From positions 372,001 through 436,000 of the forward strand of contig NZ_CP160402.1 in assembly GCF_040730185.1 (NCBI RefSeq): a DNA stretch of 64,000 nucleotides. The letters run 5' to 3'. The translations under genes were made by a program, and so were the position numbers. Shown one piece after another: positions 15,759-24,805 of the stretch; position 1 is the first letter of the stretch, and each line of letters begins with the position of its first letter. The notes under the pieces were generated by a model. It did no database searches. It saw only the letters and a list, made by a program, of their open reading frames with translations, and was not told where the DNA came from. Source of the DNA: Streptomyces sp. Je 1-332. GTDB lineage: Bacteria; Actinomycetota; Actinomycetes; Streptomycetales; Streptomycetaceae.

Positions 15759-17138
15759 ATGCAGCACCGTTCCCGCCTGCTCGCCACCACGTCGGCCGGG
15801 GTCCTGGCCGCGGCCGGTCTCGCCACGTTCGCGCCCTCGCAGTCACAGGCGACACCGCCCGGCGAGAAGACCGTCACGGCCACCATGTTCGAGCGCGAGT
15901 TCGCGGAGGTGGGCAAGGCCTGCACCGACCAACTCGGCCCGGCGGGTTACGGCTACGTCCAGGTGTCCCCCGCGTCCGAGCACATCCAGGGCGACCAGTG
16001 GTGGACCTCGTACCAGCCTGTCAGCTACAAGATCGCGGGCCGCCTCGGTGACCGCGCCGCCTTCGAGAGCATGGTCGACGCCTGCCACCAGGCGGGCGTC
16101 AAGGTCATCGCGGACGCCGTCATCAACCACATGGCGGCGGGATCGGGGACGGGCACCGGTGGCACGGCGTACGGCAAGTACGAGTACCCCGGCTACTTCC
16201 GGGACGCGGACTTCCACACCTGCCGCACGAGCATCGACGACTACACCAGCCGCGACAACGTCCAGAACTGCGAGCTGGTGGGCCTGGCCGACCTCGACAC
16301 CGGCAGCGACGCGGTGCGCACCACCATCGCCGCCTACCTCGACGACCTGCGGTCCCTGGGCGTCGACGGCTTCCGTATAGATGCCGCCAAGCACATGTCC
16401 GCCGACGACGTCGCCGCCATCAAGGGCAAGATGAGCGACCCCGGGTTCTGGGTCTCGGAGGTCATTCACGGCGGCGGCGAGGCCGTCCAGCCCGAGGAGT
16501 ACACGGGCATCGGGGACGTCGACGAGTTCCGCTACGGCGGGCACCTCAAGAGCGCCTTCCAGGGCGGGAACATCGCGCAGCTGAAGACGGTCGCGGACGG
16601 CAAACTGGGCAGCGGTTCGGCCCGTACGTTCGTCGACAACTGGGACACCGAGCGCAACGGCTCGACGCTCACCTACAAGGACGGCGCGGCTTACACGCTG
16701 GCCAACGTCTTCATGCTCGCGTCCCCCTACGGCTCACCGAACGTGTACTCCGGCTACGAGTGGTCCGAGAAGGACGCGGGCCCGCCGAGCGGCGCGGACG
16801 GTTGGACGAACACGCACGCCCAGCAGGCGGTCGCCGGCCTGGTCGGCTTCCGCAACGAGGTGGGCGCCGCCGAGCTGACCGACTGGTGGGACAACGGCGG
16901 CAGCGCCCTCGCCTTCGGCCGCGGCGGCAAGGGCTTCGTAGCCCTCAACAACGGCGACGGCGAGCTGCACCAGACGTTCGCGACGTCCCTGCCGGGCGGC
17001 ACCTACTGCAATGTCGCCAAGGCGTCCCCGGACAGCTGCGACGGCGACACGGTCACCGTCGGGGACGACGGAAAGATCGAGACCACCCTGCCCGCCCGCA
17101 CCGCCCTGGCACTGCACACCGGCGCGAAGGCGGGCTGA
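15759..17138 (+). CDS. Secreted alpha-amylase (GH13)
   Basis: 459 aa; ATG chosen for AAGGAG upstream and the signal peptide (core ~8-26, cut near residue 31). GH13 regions: VIADAVINH (~116), nucleophile Asp208 in GFRIDAAKH, acid/base Glu234 in WVSEVIHG, and Asp296 in FVDNWD. The residue usually His in region IV (NHD) is Trp here; I recall similar sequences in other Streptomyces amylases. A C-terminal beta domain (~375-455) is present but there is no CBM20 starch-binding module, so it is shorter than the ~566-aa Streptomyces enzymes that have one. It degrades starch outside the cell. Confidence 0.92.
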   Translation: MQHRSRLLATTSAGVLAAAGLATFAPSQSQATPPGEKTVTATMFEREFAEVGKACTDQLGPAGYGYVQVSPASEHIQGDQWWTSYQPVSYKIAGRLGDRAAFESMVDACHQAGVKVIADAVINHMAAGSGTGTGGTAYGKYEYPGYFRDADFHTCRTSIDDYTSRDNVQNCELVGLADLDTGSDAVRTTIAAYLDDLRSLGVDGFRIDAAKHMSADDVAAIKGKMSDPGFWVSEVIHGGGEAVQPEEYTGIGDVDEFRYGGHLKSAFQGGNIAQLKTVADGKLGSGSARTFVDNWDTERNGSTLTYKDGAAYTLANVFMLASPYGSPNVYSGYEWSEKDAGPPSGADGWTNTHAQQAVAGLVGFRNEVGAAELTDWWDNGGSALAFGRGGKGFVALNNGDGELHQTFATSLPGGTYCNVAKASPDSCDGDTVTVGDDGKIETTLPARTALALHTGAKAG

Positions 17139-17195
17139 CCCTGCGCCAGGCGGAACACCGGATGACGTGGCGACTCGGCGGCGACCACCTCGGCC

Positions 17196-18455
17196 TCAGC
17201 GACCTCGGTCCGTGATCGGAACCCGGCTCGACCAGCGCCTCAGGAGCAGCGGCAGCAGCGCGCACTGCGCGGCGACCGCGACCCAGAACAGGCCCGCACT
17301 GCCTGCGCGTTGGGCCAGCTGATAACCCTCGCCCCCGGCGGCTCCGCTGGCGAAGGCGCCGATACCGGCCGCGAGTCGCTGGTGGCCGAACACGACCGCA
17401 GGGGCACGGGCCGAGCGTGCGAGGGCTTCCAGGTCGTTCTTGAAGAAGAGGACGATCTCACCCAGGCAGACGAGCAGGGCTCCGAGCAGGATCGCCGCAT
17501 GGTCGCCGATCGCGAGCGCGGCCATCCCGGCGGCCATCGCGCCGAAGCCGAACCACAGGGCACGGACGTAGGGCAGGCGCGCGATCCAATCCGAGAGGAG
17601 GGGTTGCGCGACGACGAGCAGGAGGGCGTAGAGCGCGAGGACCAGGCCGTAGTACGTCGCCGAGGTGCGGGGCACCGCGTACAGCGCGAGGTAGTGCTGG
17701 AAGTACATGAAGACGTACAGGCTCAGCACGGTGGTCACGAAGGGGAGCACGGCGAGGCCGGACAACGCCCGTTCCCTGGGCTCGGGTTGACCTGGCCCGG
17801 CCTTGATGGGTTGCTCTCGTCCGGCCCCCACGGCCTGACCGGGGCCGGGGCTCTCGGCGGGCAGCAGGGCGTGGCCCACGGTGATCGCCGCGAACAGCGC
17901 GGTCACCGCGGTGAAGAGGCCGGCCGATGCGCTGAGGACGAAGGGCGCCGCCGCAAGCGGCCCCAGGGCGATGCCCGCGTTCAGGGCGGAGCTGCTCGCG
18001 GACAACAGCAGGGGGCGCTGCTCCTCCCCCGCCTCGTGTATCAAGTAGGCCTTGTTCGCGGGAAGATAGAGGGCCGCGCCGACGGAGACCAGGAAGAGGG
18101 CGAAGACGGCGGCGACCGGGTGGCGGAGGCCGGGCAGGAAGCAGGCGAAGCCCGCTGTGCGGATCACCAGGGCGAGCAGCATCGTGCGCCGAAGGCCGAT
18201 GCGTTCGGCGACCACGCCGCCCACCACTCCGCCCGAGAACTGCACCAGCGAGGCGACGGCGAGCACGACGCCGACCGTCCCGAGCCCCATGCCGAGCCGT
18301 TCGTGCAGCAGCACCGACATGAAGGGCAGGACGGCGAAGCTGCCCAGCGGTATCAGGAACGATCCGGCCAGCAGGAAGCGTTGCGGCGCGGTGAGCCGCG
18401 CGAGGCCGGATCGAAGCGATCGCAGGCGCCCGCGCGGCTTCCCGATGAGCGTCAC
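17196..18455 (-). CDS. MFS transporter, last gene of the metallophore-like operon
   Basis: 419 aa from GTG (GTGA overlap with the ATP-grasp gene). Twelve membrane segments, motif A-like GGVVAERIGLRRTM between TM2 and TM3, and a long charged central loop (~205-235, Pro/Gly/Glu-rich) between the two six-helix halves. It resembles small MFS exporters found in siderophore clusters (SbnD type). Position at the end of a strictly coupled operon with ligase, PLP enzyme and importer suggests export of the product. Substrate is inferred from context only. It converges on the amylase gene across 57 bp in which I see no clear terminator. Confidence 0.8.
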   Translation of the reverse strand: MTLIGKPRGRLRSLRSGLARLTAPQRFLLAGSFLIPLGSFAVLPFMSVLLHERLGMGLGTVGVVLAVASLVQFSGGVVGGVVAERIGLRRTMLLALVIRTAGFACFLPGLRHPVAAVFALFLVSVGAALYLPANKAYLIHEAGEEQRPLLLSASSSALNAGIALGPLAAAPFVLSASAGLFTAVTALFAAITVGHALLPAESPGPGQAVGAGREQPIKAGPGQPEPRERALSGLAVLPFVTTVLSLYVFMYFQHYLALYAVPRTSATYYGLVLALYALLLVVAQPLLSDWIARLPYVRALWFGFGAMAAGMAALAIGDHAAILLGALLVCLGEIVLFFKNDLEALARSARAPAVVFGHQRLAAGIGAFASGAAGGEGYQLAQRAGSAGLFWVAVAAQCALLPLLLRRWSSRVPITDRGR

Positions 18456-19678
18456 TCCGAGGCGTCGGCGGCGACGAGTGCCCGTATGCTCCCGGCCGCG
18501 CTCAGCGCACGGTGCAGGGCGAGTTCGGCGGTGGCGCCCTCGGCAAGGACGATGCCGGTGCAGCCCCGCTGATCGCTCACATGCTCAAGGCGGTCACCGG
18601 GGGCCGCGGTCGGGTACCACTCGGGTGAGCCGGGGAAGGCGGCGAGGCCGTCCACGCCGGCCCATCCGGTGAGCGTGCCGGGCCGGTCGGGGTAGACGAG
18701 GACGAATCCCGTGGCGGGGCCCGTGGCCGCGGGCGCGTCGAGCAGGGCGGGGCGCAGGCCGAGCGCCACGGCGACCATCGCGTCGTACACGTTGGTGCGC
18801 AGGGCCCGGCACAGTGCCTCGCCGACGAGCGCGCCGCCGATGCGCCGGTTGATCTCGACGAGCTGCGGTCCTTCGGCGGTGAGCACGAACTCGACGTGCC
18901 CGAAGCCCGCGTCATGGCCCGCCGCCTCCAGGACGCGCCCCACCCAGTCCTGGACGAGGGCGAAATCCGGTTCCGGCAGGGCCACGGGGAAGGACGCGGC
19001 CTCCTCACGGACGGACGGCTCCGGCGACATCTGGCGGCTGAGCACGCCCAGGAGCTTCGTCTCACCCGCCCAGCTGAGTGTCTCCGCGCTGTAGACGGGC
19101 CCGGCGAAGAAGGGCTCCGCGAACAGCCGCCCGGAGAAGGGGCGTTGGGCGGCTTCGCCAAGAGCGGCGTGCAGCTGCCGCTCGTCGCGGACCAGCCAGA
19201 CGTTACGGGATGAGGTGCCCGCCGAGTCCTTGAGGACCGCCGGGAGGCCGAGCTGCCGGAGCACCTCGTCGGCCGCCGCGGGCCCGGCAGGGATCGTGAG
19301 GGCGGGTCCGCGGCTCAGGTTCTGCTCGTGGAGGAGGTTGCGCACCCGGGACTTGTCCCGCAGGACACGGACCGCGGCCGGGTCGGGTCCCGGTAGGCCG
19401 AGTTCGGCGGCGAGATCCGCGCCCGGCACGCTCCAGGTGTCGGTCGAGTTGATGAGCCCCTTCAGGCCGGGTACCGCTGCGAGGGCGGCGGCGGACGCGG
19501 AGGCGTCGCGGGTGTCGACGTCGACGATGTCGAGCGCGCCCGGCGCCAGGCGGTCCAGTTCATGCCGGTACACGGCACGGTTGCCCGTGAGCAGGCAGAG
19601 GCGGTGCCCGGCGGCCTCGGCCGCTTCCACCATCCGTCCGAGGCCGAAGGTGAGCGCTTCCAGGGCGGCGATCGTCAC
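18452..19678 (-). CDS. ATP-grasp amino acid ligase-like enzyme
   Basis: 408 aa from GTG 19678, which has GGAGGG nine bases upstream and overlaps the previous stop as GTGA; the longer frame is rejected. Domains: N-terminal Rossmann-like region (1-105), ATP-grasp lid and small domain (LPAVLKDSAGTSSRNVWLV ~160-180), metal-binding core GHVEFVL...QLVEINRRIGG (~280-300), and a C-terminal extension. It resembles the carnosine-synthase/L-amino-acid-ligase group, which joins a carboxylate and an amine through an acyl phosphate. In this operon it probably couples the product of the PLP enzyme to a second acid or amino acid (inference). Confidence 0.82.
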   Translation of the reverse strand: MTIAALEALTFGLGRMVEAAEAAGHRLCLLTGNRAVYRHELDRLAPGALDIVDVDTRDASASAAALAAVPGLKGLINSTDTWSVPGADLAAELGLPGPDPAAVRVLRDKSRVRNLLHEQNLSRGPALTIPAGPAAADEVLRQLGLPAVLKDSAGTSSRNVWLVRDERQLHAALGEAAQRPFSGRLFAEPFFAGPVYSAETLSWAGETKLLGVLSRQMSPEPSVREEAASFPVALPEPDFALVQDWVGRVLEAAGHDAGFGHVEFVLTAEGPQLVEINRRIGGALVGEALCRALRTNVYDAMVAVALGLRPALLDAPAATGPATGFVLVYPDRPGTLTGWAGVDGLAAFPGSPEWYPTAAPGDRLEHVSDQRGCTGIVLAEGATAELALHRALSAAGSIRALVAADASE

Positions 19679-20754
19679 GATGCCTTTCCCTCCTTCTTCG
19701 TGCGTACGTCGTAACTGCGCCGGTTCCACTCCATCGCCGACCACGGCAGCGCGAGGTCGGTCAGGTCCGTGATCTGGTGCGGCTTGAGGGTGCGCGGGTC
19801 GAGGGCCTCCTGGTGCCGGGCGAAGACCCGCTCGGTGTAGCGGTGCCCCGTGTCCGCGCCGATGACCAGGTGCATGCGGTCCGGATTGCGTGCCGCCTCC
19901 CAGCCCGTGACGAGGTGGGCCGCCCCGGTGGACAGGCCCGCGAACACCGCGTGGGCGCGCAGTAGATCGACGGCTCCCGCCATGGCGTGCCGGAAGTCGA
20001 CCCAGTGGAGGGTGTCGTACAGGTCGTGGCGGACGTTGTCGAAGGGGATCGAGCTGCCGATCCCGGCGATGATCGCCTCGGGATCGCTGAAGTCCTCGCT
20101 GCCGAAGGTGACACTGCCGAACGGCTGGATCCCCAACAGCCGTACTTCCCGGCCGCGTTGGCGCAGCGGCTGGACGAGTCCGCCGGTGGAGGCCCCGGTG
20201 CCGACGGCTCCGACGACCGTCAGCGGGGCGTCGGGCAGCGCGGCGTCGACCAGGTCCGCGAACTCCTCGTAACCCGTGTAGTGGACGCCGTCGTGGTACT
20301 GGCGCATCCAGTGCACGTCGGTGCGCTCGCCGAGGAGTTGACGCACGCGACGCACGCGGCGCTCCTGGTCGAGGCGCAGGCTGTCGGAGGGTGGCATCTG
20401 GTCGACCGTGGCGCCGAGGATCTCCAACTGGGCCCGCATCGCGGCGTCCACGGTGGTGGAGGCCACGATGTGGCAGCCGAGTCCGTAGCGGTGGCAGGCC
20501 ATGGCGAGGGCGAGGGCGTAGATGCCGCTCGAGCTGTCGACGAGGGTCTGGCCGGGCCGCACGGTGCCGTGCTCCAGGAGGGTACGCACGGCGCCGAGCG
20601 CCGCGTACACCTTCATCGTCTCGAAGCGCGCGAGGACGACGTTGTCGCAGAGGCGCAGCAGGTCGGGGGCTTTCATCGCGTCGGTGATGTGGCCGTGGAC
20701 GGTGGCCGCGGGGGCCGCGGGGGCCGCGGGTGCTGCCGTGCGCAAGGGGGTCAT
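19675..20754 (-). CDS. Atypical cysteine-synthase-like PLP enzyme (fold type II)
   Basis: 359 aa from ATG 20754 (ATGA overlap with the binding-protein gene). Start is followed by an Ala/Pro run encoded by a GC-rich 9-bp repeat. Likely Schiff-base Lys48 in ETMKVYAAL; phosphate-binding loop GTGASTGG (186-193). The substrate loop that reads TSGNTG in O-acetylserine sulfhydrylases is SSSGIYA here (residues 74-80), so the conserved Asn is lost and another nucleophile or acceptor is likely. SbnA, the diaminopropionate-precursor enzyme of staphyloferrin B, is a relative used in siderophore synthesis. A beta-substituted alanine is the expected product type; the exact reaction is unknown. Confidence 0.75.
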   Translation of the reverse strand: MTPLRTAAPAAPAAPAATVHGHITDAMKAPDLLRLCDNVVLARFETMKVYAALGAVRTLLEHGTVRPGQTLVDSSSGIYALALAMACHRYGLGCHIVASTTVDAAMRAQLEILGATVDQMPPSDSLRLDQERRVRRVRQLLGERTDVHWMRQYHDGVHYTGYEEFADLVDAALPDAPLTVVGAVGTGASTGGLVQPLRQRGREVRLLGIQPFGSVTFGSEDFSDPEAIIAGIGSSIPFDNVRHDLYDTLHWVDFRHAMAGAVDLLRAHAVFAGLSTGAAHLVTGWEAARNPDRMHLVIGADTGHRYTERVFARHQEALDPRTLKPHQITDLTDLALPWSAMEWNRRSYDVRTKKEGKAS

Positions 20755-21758
20755 CGGCCCACCGACCGGAGGTAACCGCCCAGGCGCTCGGCGCCCTTGA
20801 CGTTGCGCGGGCCGCTGACGGCGTCGCCGTAGGACATGACGAAGAAGCGGCTGTTCTTCACGGCCGGGACCGACTTGAGGCTGTCGAGCGACTTCAGGTA
20901 GGCGATCTTCTCCTTGGCCGGCTGGTCGGCGTAGTCGATGATGACGATGACCTCGGGCTTCGCCTTGATCACCGGCTCCCAGCCCACCGTCGTCCAGCCC
21001 TTGTCCAGGCCGTCGAAGATGTTCGTGGCGCCCGCGGCCTTGATGATGTCGTTCGGTGCGGCGTGCCGCCCGGCGGTGAAGGGCTGGTCGGTGCCCGAGT
21101 CGTAGACGAAGGCCTTGGCCGGGTCGCCCTTCTCGGGCCAGGTCTTCTTCAGGGCGGTGACGCGCCCCTTGAGGCCGGTGACGAGCTTCTCGGCGCGCTT
21201 CTCCACGCCGAAGATCCGGCCGAGGTTGTCCAGGTCCGTGTAGAGCGCTTCCAGTGGCGTGACGTCGACGCTCTTGTCGCCGTAGTCCCAGCACGTCTCG
21301 GTGTGCAGATAGCTGGCGGAGCCGACCTTCTTGAGGAGGGCGGGCGTGATGCCGCGCTCCTCGCTGAAGCCGGAGTTCCAGCCGGCGAGGACGAAGTCGG
21401 CCTTGGCGTCGGCCACGATCTCGCGGGTGATGCGCTCGGTGCCGAGGCGCTCCACGTCGGCGTAGTCCTCGCGCCAGGGCGAGCCCTTGATGGAGGGGTC
21501 GCCGAGCTTGTTCATGACGTAGCCGCGCATCCGGTCGGCGAGGCCGAGGGAGAACATCTTCTCGGCGCCGCTGACGTCGTAGGCCACCGGACGCTCGGGA
21601 CGGGTGTACGTGACGTCCTTGCCGCAGTTGGAGACGGTGACCGTCTCCGTCTTGTTCTTCGCCGTCGGCTCGACCTCGGCGCCGCAGCCGGTGATCAGGA
21701 GCCCGGTCGTGAGGAGTGCGGCGGTTGCCAGGGCGCGGGGCAGCGGTGGTCGGATCAT
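20751..21758 (-). CDS. Siderophore/metallophore-type ABC substrate-binding lipoprotein
   Basis: 335 aa from ATG 21758. Type II signal peptide with lipobox LITGC (Cys ~25). Class III binding protein fold (FhuD/BtuF/FatB type): N lobe from TYTRPERPVAYDVSGAEKMFSLGL, long linking helix near EALYTDLDNLGRIFGVEKRAEKLV, C lobe ending GGYLRSVG. Two mature Cys (SNCGK and TETCWDYG) might form a disulfide. It captures the metal-ligand complex for the adjacent FecCD permease. ATGA overlaps at both ends. Ferric siderophore is most likely; other metals or a corrinoid cannot be excluded. Confidence 0.85.
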   Translation of the reverse strand: MIRPPLPRALATAALLTTGLLITGCGAEVEPTAKNKTETVTVSNCGKDVTYTRPERPVAYDVSGAEKMFSLGLADRMRGYVMNKLGDPSIKGSPWREDYADVERLGTERITREIVADAKADFVLAGWNSGFSEERGITPALLKKVGSASYLHTETCWDYGDKSVDVTPLEALYTDLDNLGRIFGVEKRAEKLVTGLKGRVTALKKTWPEKGDPAKAFVYDSGTDQPFTAGRHAAPNDIIKAAGATNIFDGLDKGWTTVGWEPVIKAKPEVIVIIDYADQPAKEKIAYLKSLDSLKSVPAVKNSRFFVMSYGDAVSGPRNVKGAERLGGYLRSVGR

Positions 21759-22570
21759 GAGTGGGGTCCTTCTGCCAGGGCGTCGGCGGGGGCCGGGGTG
21801 CCGGTGGGGGCGAGGTCGTAGACGAGTTGGGGGATGCCGGTGCGGGGGTGGTGCACGACGGTGGCGTCGACGCCGAACACCTTGCGGATCAGCTCGGGGT
21901 TGAGGATGTCCGCCGGGGGCCCCGTGGCGACCAGGGAGCCCGCGCCGAGGACGGCGATGCTGTCGCAGGCGGCGGCAGCCAGGTTGAGGTCGTGCAGGGC
22001 CGTGAGCACGGTGAGGCCCGATCCGCGCAGGAAGGACAGGAGCTCCACCTGGTGGCGGATGTCCAGGTGGTTGGTGGGCTCGTCGAGGACCAGGACGCGC
22101 GGTTCCTGCACGAGGGCGCGCGCCACGAGCACGCGTTGCCGCTCGCCGCCGGAGAGGGTGAGCACGCTGCGGTCCGTGAGGTGGGTGACGTCGAGCCGGT
22201 CCATCGCCTGTCGGCACAGGGCGTGTTCGCGTGCGGTGAGGGGCTGGTTGCCGCGTGCGTGGGGGGCGCGGCCGAGGGCCACGACCTCCCCGACCGTGAA
22301 GTCGAGTTCGGTGTGGCTCTCCTGGGTGAGCGCGGCGATCGACCGGGCGCTGTCGCGCAGCTTGAGCGTCGACAGGTCGGATCCGTCCAGGAGCACGGCT
22401 CCGGACGTCGGCTTCAGCGCCCGGTAGACGCAGCGCAGCGCCGTGGACTTGCCACTGCCGTTCGGGCCGACGAGCCCGACGATCCGCCCGGCCTCCACCT
22501 CGATGTTCAACCGGTCGACCAGGGCGCGCCCCGCCGCCTCGACCGAGAGTTCCCGCAGTACGAGGGTCAT
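21755..22570 (-). CDS. ABC transporter ATPase, FecE/FhuC type
   Basis: 271 aa. Walker A GPNGSGKST (~36-44), Q-loop LTQESHTELDF, signature LSGGERQR (~140), Walker B VLVLDEPTNHLD, switch His in TALHDLN. The C-terminal segment LIRKVFGVDATVVHHPRTGIPQLV is typical of Fe-siderophore/heme importers. The start directly follows the permease stop (TAGATG), and the end overlaps the binding-protein start. Powers uptake through the FecCD permease. Confidence 0.92.
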   Translation of the reverse strand: MTLVLRELSVEAAGRALVDRLNIEVEAGRIVGLVGPNGSGKSTALRCVYRALKPTSGAVLLDGSDLSTLKLRDSARSIAALTQESHTELDFTVGEVVALGRAPHARGNQPLTAREHALCRQAMDRLDVTHLTDRSVLTLSGGERQRVLVARALVQEPRVLVLDEPTNHLDIRHQVELLSFLRGSGLTVLTALHDLNLAAAACDSIAVLGAGSLVATGPPADILNPELIRKVFGVDATVVHHPRTGIPQLVYDLAPTGTPAPADALAEGPHS

Positions 22571-23695
22571 CTACCGCCCTCCGAACAGATAGCCGCGGCG
22601 CCGCATCAGCACGATGAACACCGGTACGCCGATCAGCGCGGTGATGACCCCGAGCGGCAGTTCCTCGGGGGCGAAGGCGGTACGGGCGACGAGATCGACC
22701 CAGACCAGGAAGCAGGCCCCGGCCAGTGGCGCCACGGCCAGGACTCGGCGGTGCGTCGAGCCGACGAGGATGCGCACGACGTGCGGCAGGACGAGCCCGA
22801 CGAAGCCGATCGCGCCGCTGACCGCGACGATCAGGCCGGTGACCGCCGCCGTGAGGAGGAAGAGACGGCGCCGCAGCGCCTCCGCGTCGACGCCCAGGCT
22901 GGCCGCGGTCTCGTCCCCCAGTGAAAGGACGTCCAGGGAACGGCTCTGGCGCAGCAGCACCACGATCGTCACCAGTACGGCACCGGCCGCCAGCGGCAGC
23001 GACTCCCAGGACGCCGAGCCGAGGCTGCCGAGCAGCCAGAACAGCACGGTGCGCGCGGCCTGGCCGTTCGGGGACAGGAAGACGAGCACGCTCATCAGGG
23101 CCTGGAACCCGTAGGCCAGTGCTACGCCCGTGAGGACAAGACGCAGCGGTGTCAGGCCGAGCGGGCCGCGCGCGGCCAGGTACACCAGGACGGTGGCGCC
23201 GAGCGCCCCGAGGAACGCGGCGGCCGACAGGGCGTAGACGCCGAGCCCGGCGAAGACTCCGAACACCACGACAGCGGTGGCCCCGACGGAGGCGCCGGAC
23301 GAGATGCCGAGGACGAACGGGTCCGCGAGCGCGTTGCGCACCAGCGCCTGGATGGCGACGCCGACGACCGAGAGCCCCGCCCCGACCACGGCGGCGAGCA
23401 GCACCCGTGGGGTGCGCACGTGCCAGACGATGGAGTAACCGGTCACGTCATCGGCCCCGATACTGCCGCCGGTGAGGGCGGCGGTCAGGAAACGCACGAC
23501 GTCCCCGAGCGGTACGACGGTCGGCCCGAGCGCGATACCGGCGATGACGGAGACGACCAGCGTCCCGGAGAGCACCGCCAGCGTGGTCACGAGCCGGCCG
23601 CGGCCTGCCCTGCCCGCCGCCTCGTGAGGGGCTGCCTCGGGGGAAGCGGTCCCGGGTGATGCCTCTGTCGGGGCATCAGATGTGGCCTCGGTCAT
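22571..23695 (-). CDS. FecCD/BtuC-family ABC permease for a metal chelate
   Basis: 374 aa. Acidic N-terminal tail (~1-32), then about ten membrane helices. Family signatures seen: RTPRVLLAAVVGAGLSVVGVAIQALVRNALADPFVLGISSGAS (split here only for reading) and the coupling segment GAIGFVGLVLPHVVRILVGSTHR. The homodimer would form the channel fed by the lipoprotein. It heads the six-gene overlapping run; a 120-bp gap separates it from the methyltransferase gene upstream on the same strand. No Fur/DmdR-type box is visible in that gap. Confidence 0.9.
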   Translation of the reverse strand: MTEATSDAPTEASPGTASPEAAPHEAAGRAGRGRLVTTLAVLSGTLVVSVIAGIALGPTVVPLGDVVRFLTAALTGGSIGADDVTGYSIVWHVRTPRVLLAAVVGAGLSVVGVAIQALVRNALADPFVLGISSGASVGATAVVVFGVFAGLGVYALSAAAFLGALGATVLVYLAARGPLGLTPLRLVLTGVALAYGFQALMSVLVFLSPNGQAARTVLFWLLGSLGSASWESLPLAAGAVLVTIVVLLRQSRSLDVLSLGDETAASLGVDAEALRRRLFLLTAAVTGLIVAVSGAIGFVGLVLPHVVRILVGSTHRRVLAVAPLAGACFLVWVDLVARTAFAPEELPLGVITALIGVPVFIVLMRRRGYLFGGR

Positions 23696-23815
23696 GAAGT
23701 CCCTTCACCCGTTGGACAGTTCGGAGCGCTGTGGCCGCCCTTGCGGGGTGCGGCACGATCCAGTAGTCGGCGGGCATCGCCGCTCAGTTCCCGGAGATTC
23801 ACGAACTGCCCCCCG

Positions 23816-24559
23816 TCAGCGGACGGGCTTGGTCCCTCGCACGATCAGGCGCCGGGCGTGGTGGTCGTAGGGCTCGGCGTCGAAGCCGCCGAAGCACTCC
23901 ACGCCGGTGAACCCGGCGTCCTCGAAGAGGCCGCGCAGCTCCGCCGCGCTGTAGAGGAAGGAGGTGAGGGAGGCCTCGCGCGCGACACCGTCACGCACGA
24001 GCGTCCAGTCGGTCCGCAGCCGTGTCCAGCTGTCCAAAACGGTGTCGCGCTGCACCACGTACGCGCCGTCGAGTTCGACGAGTTGAGGGCGGCCGATCCA
24101 GCCGGCGAGGACTTCCTTGCCCATCACGTCGATGAGCAGTTGCCCGCCCGGCACCAGCGATGCGTGCGCGTTGCGCAGCACTTGGACGTTGTCCTGCGGG
24201 TCGTCGAAGTAGCCGAAGGAGGTGAAGACGTTGAGCACCACGTCGTACGCGTCCGGCTCGACGTGGGTGAGCATGTCGGCCTGGATCAGGCGGACATCGA
24301 CCCCGGTGTCGTCGCACACGGACCGGGCGCGTTTCAGGAGTTCCGCGCTGAGGTCCACGCCCGTGACGCTGTAGCCGCGGCGCACCAGCGGCTCCAGATA
24401 GAGGCCGGGTCCGCAGCACAGGTCGAGTACGCGGCTGCCGGCCGGGAACCCGAGGAGCGGCGAGCGGGCGACGGTGGCCGCCGTCTCCTCCCGCCGCCGC
24501 TCGGAGAACATCGTCTCGGAGAAGTCGGACCAGAATCCCTCGTCCTCGTACCAGTGCAT
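23816..24559 (-). CDS. Class I SAM-dependent methyltransferase
   Basis: 247 aa from ATG 24559. Motif I VLDLCCGPGLYL (~44-55), acidic end of beta2 in VTGVDLSAELL, motif II region IQADMLTHVEPDAYDVVLNVFTSFGYF, motif III LVPGGQLLIDVMG. The sequence around YDVVLNVFTSFGYF is frequent in small-molecule methyltransferases. It precedes the metallophore-like operon on the same strand and is probably part of it, N- or O-methylating the product or a precursor (inference from position only). Confidence 0.78.
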   Translation of the reverse strand: MHWYEDEGFWSDFSETMFSERRREETAATVARSPLLGFPAGSRVLDLCCGPGLYLEPLVRRGYSVTGVDLSAELLKRARSVCDDTGVDVRLIQADMLTHVEPDAYDVVLNVFTSFGYFDDPQDNVQVLRNAHASLVPGGQLLIDVMGKEVLAGWIGRPQLVELDGAYVVQRDTVLDSWTRLRTDWTLVRDGVAREASLTSFLYSAAELRGLFEDAGFTGVECFGGFDAEPYDHHARRLIVRGTKPVR

Positions 24560-24593
24560 GCTGCCGCGACCTCGATCCAGTGGGCTGTCGTGG

Positions 24594-24630
24594 CCCGTAC
24601 ACCGCGGCTGCGTGAGCGGCGGCGTACGGG
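24594..24630. promoter_or_regulatory. Imperfect 12-bp inverted repeat between the methyltransferase and hydroxylase genes
   Basis: CCCGTACACCGC (24594-24605) pairs with 24619-24630 at 11 of 12 positions across 13 nt. It sits in the 246-bp divergent gap, 35 bp upstream of the methyltransferase start, and is the only clear dyad there. Operator or leader hairpin; no promoter boxes could be assigned. Confidence 0.3.
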
Positions 24631-24805
24631 ACGTGCGCACCAGTGGTCGGCTGCGGGTCGCGTCTGGTTCCCCGCTGCCTCCCTGTTGGTGCCCCGCTGT
24701 TTCCCGGCGCAGGGGCCCCGGGCCGACCGCCCGGCTCGCCGCGCGCGTACCGCCGGGTGACCATGGAGCTGATACCGGCCCCGGAGCCGGGTACGGGAGG
24801 CTCAC

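Noticed and set aside
23696..24805. Iron box for the metallophore-like operon
   Set aside because: I looked for TTAGG...CCTAA-type sites ahead of the permease and methyltransferase genes and found none; regulation by iron is therefore not claimed.
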